From the NCBI GenBank assembly GCA_010671965.1, contig JAAHIC010000292.1:1-6187 (forward strand): a DNA stretch of 6,187 nucleotides. Reading direction: 5' to 3'. A program made the position numbers and the translations under genes. The notes below the pieces were generated by a model that saw only the letters and a program-made list of their open reading frames with translations, ran no database searches and was not told the origin of the DNA. This DNA is from Leptolyngbya sp. SIO4C5. GTDB taxonomy: Bacteria > Cyanobacteriota > Cyanobacteriia > Phormidesmidales > Phormidesmidaceae. This document shows, piece by piece, positions 1-4,577 of the stretch (position 1 is its first letter; every line of letters begins with the position of its first letter).

Positions 1-109
1 TTATGGTTTAGCGATTGTGGCGCTAACCATAGCTCGGCACAATCCCGTAAAAAAAGTCCAGGATTGGCAACATGATGTTGTTAGAGAGAAAGCCAATGCC
101 AAAGTCCAT
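1..109 (-). CDS. yidC: YidC/Oxa1-family membrane protein insertase, N-terminal fragment (frame broken by local inversion)
   Basis: Reading from the ATG at 109-107, the first residues are [20 protein letters not shown] followed by YGIVPSYG, the characteristic N-terminus of cyanobacterial YidC, which lacks the large periplasmic domain of the E. coli protein. YidC inserts and folds membrane proteins, including photosynthetic ones, in the plasma and thylakoid membranes. Only 28 codons are read before a TAG at 25-23. The residues expected next in the family ([10 protein letters not shown]) are found on the opposite strand at 2-31, so the segment is flipped rather than the gene having decayed. The rest of yidC (normally about 350-400 residues in all) would lie beyond the window. 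It follows the PH-domain gene after a 228-base gap, as in the usual cyanobacterial rpmH-rnpA-PH-yidC order. I see no clear Shine-Dalgarno sequence. Identity is confident; whether the interruption is real in the genome is doubtful. Confidence 0.85.
2..31. repeat. Inverted segment within yidC bounded by 7-bp inverted repeats
   Basis: TATGGTT at 2-8 and AACCATA at 25-31 are perfect reverse complements. Inside them AGCG (10-13) pairs with CGCT (21-24), giving an 11-bp stem with one bulged T and a 7-base loop. Plus-strand translation of 2-31 gives [10 protein letters not shown], the YidC sequence that should continue the minus-strand gene, so the 16-base interval 9-24 is in the wrong orientation relative to yidC. 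An inversion between the two arms explains this exactly. Confidence 0.8.
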
Positions 110-337
110 GCGCTCTGTGCCTAAATGTCTGGGCTGTAAAAACGATCCTTTCAGATTATCTATGTTAAACCATTAGCCCGCCTGCTTTGGGTCGCAAGCG
201 ACTGCAGCTAACAGCTCCTATAGAACTAGCCTACTAAGAGCTTTTTCATCTTATCAGCTCAGTCTGCTTTCCAGCGGCAGCGGTGCTTTCTCTCATAGGC
301 GGTATTATTTTGACTAGATTGCCGCAGCTACGCTGGA
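110..337. other. Intergenic gap between the PH-domain gene and yidC
   Basis: These 228 bases separate two genes that are often close together in cyanobacteria. I see no credible reading frame in them. They contain a short perfect hairpin GTCGC-AA-GCGAC (191-202) and, on the minus strand, GAGCT/AGCTC arms around 239-261. A GATAAT-like -10 hexamer occurs on the minus strand near 154-159 but has no partner -35, so a separate yidC promoter is possible but not shown. Confidence 0.5.
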
Positions 338-348
338 CTAGCTGCCAA
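319..348 (-). terminator. Hairpin overlapping the stop codon of the PH-domain gene
   Basis: GCAGCTA (324-330) and TAGCTGC (339-345) form a perfect 7-bp stem around an 8-base loop. Across a 2-base bulge, a further 3 bp (319-321 with 346-348) can pair. The TAG stop codon of the PH-domain gene lies at the base of the loop (340-338). No run of U follows, so this is not a classical intrinsic terminator. It could stabilise the 3' end of the upstream mRNA or attenuate read-through into yidC. Confidence 0.35.
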
Positions 349-730
349 TGCCGCCGCTGACTGCCCGCGCCTTATCAGAAATTTTGCTGCTGATGTAATC
401 GTAAAGCTCCCGGAATTTGGGAACGGCTCTAAGTTCGAGGCGGCTGCCATCTTTTAGGGTCACAACCATGTCGCCCCAGGCACCGAACCCTCGCGGCACA
501 GTGACGACTTTGGCGACCTCAGAGTAAACAATGTCAGAGCGCTCGCGGCCCATCCAGCCGCCAATGACTGAAATGCGGCGGTTAGTAATGCGATAGCGCA
601 GCCAGAGGGCTCGCACAATGGCTCCAACCGTCAGCGGAATACAGATCACCGTAAAGCCCAGCAGAATGTTGATAATCAAATCGCCTATGTGGGGGCCGCC
701 TTCATAAAAGACGTCTTCTTTAATAGCCAT
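338..730 (-). CDS. Small membrane-anchored bacterial PH-domain protein (130 aa)
   Basis: Residues about 16-44 form a strongly hydrophobic stretch, consistent with one membrane helix or a short hairpin. It is followed by a bacterial PH-like (DUF304-type) segment at about 45-115, with the family-like pattern YRITNRRISV, GGWMGRERSDIVYSEV and a beta-rich stretch GDMVVTLKDGSRLEL. The C-terminus is short and polar. Function is not established; proteins of this type sit between rnpA and yidC in cyanobacteria, which suggests a role at the membrane linked to YidC, but that is inference from position. The ATG at 730-728 shares one base with the rnpA stop (TAATG), and GAGGT (744-740) lies 9 bases upstream inside rnpA, so it is probably translationally coupled to rnpA. 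A hairpin covers its stop codon. The domain assignment is fairly sure; the biochemical role is unknown. Confidence 0.85.
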   Translation of the reverse strand: MAIKEDVFYEGGPHIGDLIINILLGFTVICIPLTVGAIVRALWLRYRITNRRISVIGGWMGRERSDIVYSEVAKVVTVPRGFGAWGDMVVTLKDGSRLELRAVPKFRELYDYISSKISDKARAVSGGIGS

Positions 731-744
731 TAGTGAGTTACCTC
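728..744 (-). promoter_or_regulatory. Coupled stop/start TAATG with ribosome binding site
   Basis: The rnpA stop TAA (732-730) and the ATG of the PH-domain gene (730-728) overlap by one base. GAGGT at 744-740, within the last codons of rnpA, is spaced 9 bases from the ATG. This supports re-initiation by ribosomes finishing rnpA. Confidence 0.65.
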
Positions 745-1089
745 AAGCTTTTTTAACGTATCCTCTAATTCTCTCAAAAATTGACTATATTCGCATTCCA
801 CTGCGCTAGAACGAGCGGTAATCACAATCCACCAGCCGTCTGAGATCTGGGGGATAAGCTGCTGTAGCGCCGCTGCGATCTGGCGCTTGATGCGGTTACG
901 AATGACGGCCCGCTTGCTGACCTTCTGGCTAATCGAGATACCGATGCGAGTAGGAGCCGCAGCTACGTCGCCGCGCTCAGGCTTGAGTCCCCGCACAGAC
1001 AGATGGGGCGAAAAACAGCGATCGCCGTGACGGTAAACCGCCTGAAATTCTTTGCGGTGCTTGAGTCGATGCTGCTTGGGCAAAGCCAC
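730..1089 (-). CDS. rnpA: Ribonuclease P protein component (119 aa from GTG; longer form possible)
   Basis: This is the protein subunit of RNase P, which assists the catalytic RNA in maturing the 5' ends of tRNAs. The body starts ALPKQHRLKHRKEFQAVYRHG, the usual RnpA opening that binds the pre-tRNA leader. It continues with TRIGISISQKVSKRAVIRNR and then IKRQIAAAL, which holds the conserved basic RNR helix (RNRIKR, residues 64-69), and ends in a typical C-terminal helix. I chose the GTG at 1089-1087 because it places ALPK at the N-terminus and gives 119 residues, the normal family size. The frame stays open to another GTG at 1197-1195, adding 36 Arg/Ser/Pro-rich residues. Neither start has a good Shine-Dalgarno sequence. 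The gene lies downstream of rpmH, as in most bacteria, and overlaps the next gene by one base. Family call is very sure; the start is uncertain. Confidence 0.93.
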   Translation of the reverse strand: MALPKQHRLKHRKEFQAVYRHGDRCFSPHLSVRGLKPERGDVAAAPTRIGISISQKVSKRAVIRNRIKRQIAAALQQLIPQISDGWWIVITARSSAVECEYSQFLRELEDTLKKLEVTH

Positions 1090-1237
1090 GGGCAGAGATG
1101 AACGTAAAGATGACGGGGGAGAAATTGAAAACCGCGATCGCTGGAGGCGCGGCCTAAGCAAAATGGGGTCAGGCAGACTGCCAAACCCCACTTTCACTGC
1201 TGCAGGAAACTTTCAGGCCGTAAAGCGCGTGGTCGAT

Positions 1238-1254
1238 TGCTCTTTGCAAAAGCA
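1238..1254 (-). promoter_or_regulatory. Hairpin just after the rpmH stop codon
   Basis: On the minus strand, TGCTTTT and AAGAGCA pair over 7 bp (one G-U) around a GCA loop, beginning 6 bases after the rpmH stop. There is no U-tract. It may protect the rpmH 3' end or partly reduce expression of rnpA relative to L34, but this is inferred from position only. Confidence 0.35.
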
Positions 1255-1260
1255 GTCGGA

Positions 1261-1398
1261 CTAAACGGCCAGTCGCGCCCGCCCTCGTCGCCGCCGCGCT
1301 TTGATAACCTGCTGTCCGGTTTTGGTCCGCATTCTGGCTCGAAAGCCAGAAGTACGCTTGCGCTTACGATTAGTGCCGCCCAGAGTGCGCTTGGTCAT
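1261..1398 (-). CDS. rpmH: 50S ribosomal protein L34 (45 aa)
   Basis: The 45-codon frame from the ATG at 1398-1396 to the TAG at 1263-1261 gives [20 protein letters not shown], then [20 protein letters not shown], then ARLAV. This is a full-length bacterial L34: the TKRT start, the central SGFRxRM motif, the TxxGxxVIxxRRxxGR block and the very high Arg/Lys content are all present. L34 is a small late-assembly protein that binds 23S rRNA in the large subunit. AAGGA (1412-1408) stands 9 bases before the ATG, a good ribosome binding site. It is directly upstream of rnpA, the classical pairing, and 40 bases downstream of the DUF2808 gene on the same strand. No DnaA-box cluster or dnaA gene is seen beside it, so there is no sign of an origin here. 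Confidence 0.97.
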   Translation of the reverse strand: MTKRTLGGTNRKRKRTSGFRARMRTKTGQQVIKARRRRGRARLAV

Positions 1399-1407
1399 AG
1401 CCTATAT

Positions 1408-1412
1408 TCCTT
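1408..1412 (-). promoter_or_regulatory. rpmH ribosome binding site
   Basis: AAGGA on the minus strand, 9 bases before the rpmH ATG, lies within the 40-base gap after the DUF2808 gene. The same gap carries an AT-rich imperfect inverted repeat (GAAAATT-GCTG-AATTTTTC). I cannot see a convincing promoter in it. Confidence 0.6.
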
Positions 1413-1438
1413 GAAAAATTCAGCAATTTTCTATCTTA

Positions 1439-2047
1439 TCATCTCTGCCAGGGGCGATCGGCAGCAGCCTCAACTTGCCAAGTGCCAATATAGCGACGCA
1501 CAACGTCTCCCTGATACAGCACTCTTAGATTGAAGCGATGCATTCCATAGCGACGAGGGTTGCGCACGTCTAGCAGCGCCACCACAAACTCGGTATCGGC
1601 TGGAATAATCTCCTGAGTGTAGATTTCCAACCGATGACTTTCCTCATCCCAGACTACGCTGTCTAAGGGAATGACTTCACCCTGACGTCCGCCACGGGAG
1701 CTGTCAATCCGAATTTCAATATTTTCTGGATTTAGGGTGGCCCCATTCGGGCTGCGGGTAAATGCTTCTGGATAGCTAATTTCAATTTCGCTGATGCCGC
1801 GCTCTACTTTGTTGCTATCTACCTGCAGGTAGTAGCGCGCATCGCGATTGCGTGGGGTATTGTTATCGATGACGTAACCCAGACGAAAATCTGGGTCAAC
1901 TCCGCCGAAAATAGTAAAACCGGGTAGCGTACTGCTGCTTTGGGCCTGACCTGAAGGGGTGAAAATTCCAGACCAAGCTCCGGCGATCGCCAGCCCAGAA
2001 CACATCAGACCGGCAAAGAAACGAGCTTTAGAACGGTTGAAAGCCAT
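1439..2047 (-). CDS. DUF2808 family secreted protein (202 aa)
   Basis: The N-terminus is a classical signal peptide: a basic stretch MAFNRSKARFF, a hydrophobic core about residues 11-28, and a likely signal peptidase I site after GQA (residue 35), leaving about 167 mature residues. The mature part opens with LPGFTIFGGV, then DFRLGYVIDNNTPRNRDARY. Later it has ISEIEISYPEAFT, a 'NPENIEIRI' segment and the block IIPADTEFVVALLDVRNPRR. This is the pattern of the cyanobacterial DUF2808 family of extracytoplasmic beta-rich proteins, whose function is unknown to me. GAGGAG (2063-2058) is spaced 10 bases from the ATG, and a TATAAT lies about 80 bases upstream. It reads in the same direction as rpmH, 40 bases away, so read-through into the ribosomal cluster is possible. 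The family call rests on recalled sequence pattern, with good but not absolute certainty. Confidence 0.85.
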   Translation of the reverse strand: MAFNRSKARFFAGLMCSGLAIAGAWSGIFTPSGQAQSSSTLPGFTIFGGVDPDFRLGYVIDNNTPRNRDARYYLQVDSNKVERGISEIEISYPEAFTRSPNGATLNPENIEIRIDSSRGGRQGEVIPLDSVVWDEESHRLEIYTQEIIPADTEFVVALLDVRNPRRYGMHRFNLRVLYQGDVVRRYIGTWQVEAAADRPWQR

Positions 2048-2057
2048 AACAATTGCA

Positions 2058-2063
2058 CTCCTC
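2058..2063 (-). promoter_or_regulatory. Ribosome binding site of the DUF2808 gene
   Basis: GAGGAG on the minus strand lies 10 bases before the ATG at 2047-2045 and fixes this start. Confidence 0.65.
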
Positions 2064-2124
2064 GTATGTGCGTATCTGAAACCTGATCGGGTCAGCAGGC
2101 TGTTGGCAGTTACAAAACTTCAAC

Positions 2125-2153
2125 ATTATACATTGACTCTTACAGGTTTCCAG
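2125..2153 (-). promoter_or_regulatory. Putative sigma-70-type promoter of the DUF2808 gene
   Basis: A perfect TATAAT occurs on the minus strand at 2130-2125, about 78 bases upstream of the DUF2808 ATG. With a 17-base spacer the -35 would be CTGGAA (2153-2148), a poor match to TTGACA, so an activator may be needed. The -35 region overlaps CAGGTTT (2143-2149), one arm of an inverted repeat. Confidence 0.4.
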
Positions 2154-2180
2154 ACGGTTGCGTATAAACACCAAACCTGT
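2142..2180. repeat. 8-bp inverted repeat ACAGGTTT / AAACCTGT near the DUF2808 promoter
   Basis: ACAGGTTT (2142-2149) and AAACCTGT (2173-2180) are perfect reverse complements separated by 23 bases. A third copy of the heptamer AAACCTG lies at 2079-2085. The first arm overlaps the putative -35 of the DUF2808 promoter, so binding by a regulator is plausible. Confidence 0.45.
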
Positions 2181-2243
2181 GTGACGCAGCCTGGTGACTA
2201 AAAGTGCCAAGCCACTATTCTCTATCATACTCATCCCTCATTG

Positions 2244-2259
2244 TCTCTCCCGGGTGAGA
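2244..2259. repeat. 16-bp near-perfect palindrome centred on CCCGGG
   Basis: TCTC-T-CCCGGG-T-GAGA reads the same on both strands apart from one symmetric mismatch pair. It lies about 200 bases upstream of the DUF2808 ATG and 650 upstream of pntA. It could be a protein-binding site; no function is shown. Confidence 0.4.
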
Positions 2260-2402
2260 TCCAGCTTTAGAAGCTTCAGCTCAGATATTTTTGCTCGATA
2301 GGGTCGCTGCCTCAATATATGTCGCCGCTTGGGATAGATGTTTTGTTAATTTTGGTATCGAAAACTTTCGGCTCTTAATGTTCAAGGCCGCTGATTTATA
2401 TT

Positions 2403-2422
2403 TTCTGAAATGTTCTGAAATA
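2403..2422. repeat. Tandem 10-bp direct repeat TTCTGAAATR
   Basis: TTCTGAAATG (2403-2412) is followed immediately by TTCTGAAATA (2413-2422). The 10-base period puts both copies on about the same face of the helix. Confidence 0.5.
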
Positions 2423-2453
2423 TATAGAAAACATATTGCTGGTTTGTGACATG

Positions 2454-2465
2454 ACTATATATAGT
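2454..2465. repeat. Perfect 12-bp AT-rich palindrome ACTATATATAGT
   Basis: ACTATATATAGT is its own reverse complement and is followed by a T run. It contains TATATA, which could serve as a -10 element toward pntA with TTGCTG (2436-2441) as a poor -35, or simply be a region of easy melting. Confidence 0.45.
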
Positions 2466-2896
2466 TTTTTCTCGTTTGAGCGTAGTTGAACCGCTTTCGT
2501 AGATTAAGGTTTAGACTACGTTTGATAGAGTGAAAACACAGCCGGAAATATGAACTCGGATATAAAGCAAGGCTAAAGAAGCCCGCTATCTTCAAAAGGG
2601 TGCTTTAGTATGCGAAAGAGCAAAGCGCAAAGCAGGTGTTTTGAGGAATCTCTATCGAAAACGGCTACGGTTGTGTCTGATTAGAATCGCTGGCTTTTTT
2701 GAGTTGGAGAAAGCTTCTGACGCATTTTAGCTATTGCCCACAGGCTGTTGACTAGGTTTCTTTTAGCCAGTTCTTGACGGAAGTGGCTGAAGGAATTGAT
2801 ATCTGCTAACCCCGTGTATTTGTCTCCAGATGGAGGCTGGGCACAGGTTGTTTTAGAGGCTGCACGAATTCGCGGTGGCTGTTCATTTCTTGAGAT

Positions 2897-2900
2897 AGGA
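2897..2900 (+). promoter_or_regulatory. pntA ribosome binding site
   Basis: AGGA lies 7 bases before the ATG at 2908, an ideal spacing that supports this start codon. Confidence 0.65.
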
Positions 2901-2907
2901 AATATTC

Positions 2908-4518
2908 ATGACGATTGCTATAGACAAAGAAACTCAGTCTGCAAAAGAACAGGCAACCGCCCCTAGAAAAGTCGGGGTGCCTAAAGAGGTGTTTCCCGGC
3001 GAAGCTCGGGTGGCGGTAACGCCTGAAACGGCTAAAAAACTGCAGAAATTGGGCTTTGAGGTCATCGTGCAGACCGGCGCGGGTGCAGCCGCAAGCTTTA
3101 GTGATGCGGCTTATCAGCAGGCAGGCTGTCAGATCTACTCAGATGTGCGATCGCTCTGGACGGACGCTGACATCGTACTCAAAGTGCGCCCGCCGGAAGC
3201 CCATCCGGATCTAGGCGTTCACGAAGCAGAGCTGCTGCATGAAGGAAGCACTCTAATCAGTTTTTTGTGGCCAGCGCAAAATACAGCGCTGGTAGAGCAG
3301 CTAGCAGCCCGTAAAGCAACCGCTTTGGCGATGGACTCTGTGCCGCGAATCACGCGAGCTCAAAAGATGGATGCCCTCAGCTCAATGGCAAACATTGCGG
3401 GCTATCGGGCTGTCATTGAAGCGGCTAACCATTTCGATCGCTTTTTTACCGGCCAAATTACGGCTGCGGGTAAAGTGCCGCCCTGCAAGGTATTGGTGAT
3501 TGGCGCAGGCGTTGCGGGTCTTTCAGCCTTGGGTACTGCGCGGGGCTTAGGGGCCGTCGTTAGAGCCTTTGATACGCGCCCGGTGGTGAAGGAGCAGGTG
3601 CAGAGCATGGGCGCTGAGTTTCTAGAGCTAGATTTCGAGGAAGATGGTTCTGGCTCTGGCGGTTATGCCAAGGTGATGAGCAAAGAGTTTATTGAGGCCG
3701 AGATGGCGCTGTTTGCCCAGCAGGCCCAAGAAGTAGACATCATCATTACCACGGCCCTGATCCCCGGTAAAAAAGCGCCGCTGCTGATCACTCAGGCGAT
3801 GGTGGAGAGCATGAAGCCGGGCTCAGTGGTAGTAGACATGGCGGCGGAACAGGGAGGCAACTGCGAAGTGACTCGCCCTGGTGAAGTCTATCAGTACCAC
3901 GGCGTCACAATTGTCGGCCTCACCGATTTTCCCAGCCGCATGGCCAGCCAGTCGAGCCAGCTATACGGCACGAACCTGTATCATCTGCTCAGCGACATGG
4001 GCGGCTCTGAAAACTATCAGGTGGACTTTGATGATGAAGTGGTGCGCGGTGCGCTGGTTACCCACGAGGGGGAAGTTACCTGGCCTGCTCCGCGTCCAGC
4101 TGCGCCTGCTCCCCAGCCTGCCGCACCTCCCAAAGAAACCGCTGCTACCGTAGAAGTAGATAAGCCTGCGCCTAAGCGATCGCTGGCTTGGCTCTGGCCC
4201 ACCCTAGCGGGCCTAGCCCTGCTGGGGGTAGGGGTGGGAGCGCCTTCTTCCTTCTTGTCTCACTTCACCGTATTCGTGCTGGCCTGCTTCGTTGGCTGGC
4301 AGATCATTTGGAACGTGGCCCCAGCGCTGCACACCCCTTTGATGAGCGTTACCAATGCCATCAGCGGCATCATCATTATTGGCGGTATGCTGCAAATTTC
4401 TGGCGAACTCAGTTCTCCCACGACAATTCTGGGCGCGATCGCCATTTTGGTTGGCACCATCAACATCGCCGGTGGTTTCTTGGTCACCCAGCGCATGCTC
4501 AAGATGTTCCGCAAGTAG
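2908..4518 (+). CDS. pntA: NAD(P) transhydrogenase, alpha subunit (fused form, 536 aa)
   Basis: This is the alpha subunit of the proton-translocating transhydrogenase, which moves hydride between NAD(H) and NADP(H) while protons cross the membrane. Residues about 20-390 are the NAD(H)-binding domain I, related to alanine dehydrogenase: [20 protein letters not shown] near the start, [20 protein letters not shown] (146-165), a Rossmann GAGVAG (199-204) with the acidic D222 ending the next strand, and [10 protein letters not shown] (311-320). A Pro/Ala-rich linker (about 391-424) leads to four membrane helices at about 426-446, 451-470, 478-497 and 504-525. These include [13 protein letters not shown] and end in [10 protein letters not shown], closely like E. 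coli PntA. Length matches the fused E. coli type (510 residues) rather than the split alpha1/alpha2 form. In Synechocystis the enzyme is reported in thylakoids. pntB follows after 59 bases, so they form one operon. No defect seen. Confidence 0.97.
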   Translation: MTIAIDKETQSAKEQATAPRKVGVPKEVFPGEARVAVTPETAKKLQKLGFEVIVQTGAGAAASFSDAAYQQAGCQIYSDVRSLWTDADIVLKVRPPEAHPDLGVHEAELLHEGSTLISFLWPAQNTALVEQLAARKATALAMDSVPRITRAQKMDALSSMANIAGYRAVIEAANHFDRFFTGQITAAGKVPPCKVLVIGAGVAGLSALGTARGLGAVVRAFDTRPVVKEQVQSMGAEFLELDFEEDGSGSGGYAKVMSKEFIEAEMALFAQQAQEVDIIITTALIPGKKAPLLITQAMVESMKPGSVVVDMAAEQGGNCEVTRPGEVYQYHGVTIVGLTDFPSRMASQSSQLYGTNLYHLLSDMGGSENYQVDFDDEVVRGALVTHEGEVTWPAPRPAAPAPQPAAPPKETAATVEVDKPAPKRSLAWLWPTLAGLALLGVGVGAPSSFLSHFTVFVLACFVGWQIIWNVAPALHTPLMSVTNAISGIIIIGGMLQISGELSSPTTILGAIAILVGTINIAGGFLVTQRMLKMFRK

Positions 4519-4577
4519 ACCCCTGACCGCTTTAGCCTTACGTTTCCATTCATTTGCTGATTCGGACTTAATTGAAA

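Larger units (their letters stand above)
2048..2907. other. Divergent 860-base intergenic region between the DUF2808 gene and pntA
   Basis: No convincing gene is present: the frames are short (for example 24 codons from 2610, 19 from 2319), lack ribosome binding sites and resemble nothing I know. The stretch has no HIP1 octamer and is visibly more AT-rich than the flanking genes, especially at 2390-2480. It contains the DUF2808 promoter and leader on the left, several short repeats (2142-2180, 2244-2259, 2403-2422, 2454-2465, 2481-2520), and the pntA leader on the right. I see no tRNA, rRNA, riboswitch or known cyanobacterial small RNA that I could name, though an unrecognised small RNA cannot be excluded. 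A weak candidate pntA promoter is TTGCTG (2436-2441), 16 bases, TATATA (2458-2463). Confidence 0.6.

Noticed and set aside
321..967. 12-mer GCCGCAGCTACG at 321-332 and again at 956-967
   Set aside because: One 12-mer match in 6 kb is expected by chance; flanking bases differ and one copy is within rnpA coding sequence.
1413..1435. AT-rich imperfect inverted repeat between the DUF2808 gene and rpmH as a terminator
   Set aside because: The stem is only A/T pairs apart from the end pair and would be weak; it is noted but not called.
1959..2234. Overlapping open frames of 68-80 codons on both strands around the DUF2808 start
   Set aside because: They cross the DUF2808 signal-peptide codons and promoter, have no family resemblance, and are shadow frames.
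2319..2378. 19-codon open frame starting ATG TCG CCG
   Set aside because: Too short, no ribosome binding site and no similarity that I can recognise.
2356..2662. 10-mer TATCGAAAAC present at 2356-2365 and 2653-2662
   Set aside because: A repeated 10-mer in 860 bases is not far from chance expectation, and the flanks do not match.
2610..2684. 24-codon open frame starting ATG CGA AAG in the intergenic region
   Set aside because: Short, no ribosome binding site, no recognisable sequence, and expected by chance in 860 bases.
2770..2816. Promoter TTGACG (near 2774) with a GATATC or TATCTG -10
   Set aside because: Spacing of 18-20 bases and a poor -10 hexamer; not strong enough to call.
2048..2907. 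Replication origin next to rpmH
   Set aside because: No cluster of DnaA boxes and no dnaA gene; only a weak TTGCCCACA-like match near 2744.
2400..2907. NtcA-type site (GTA-N8-TAC) upstream of pntA
   Set aside because: I checked the GTA occurrences I could find; none has TAC at the required spacing.
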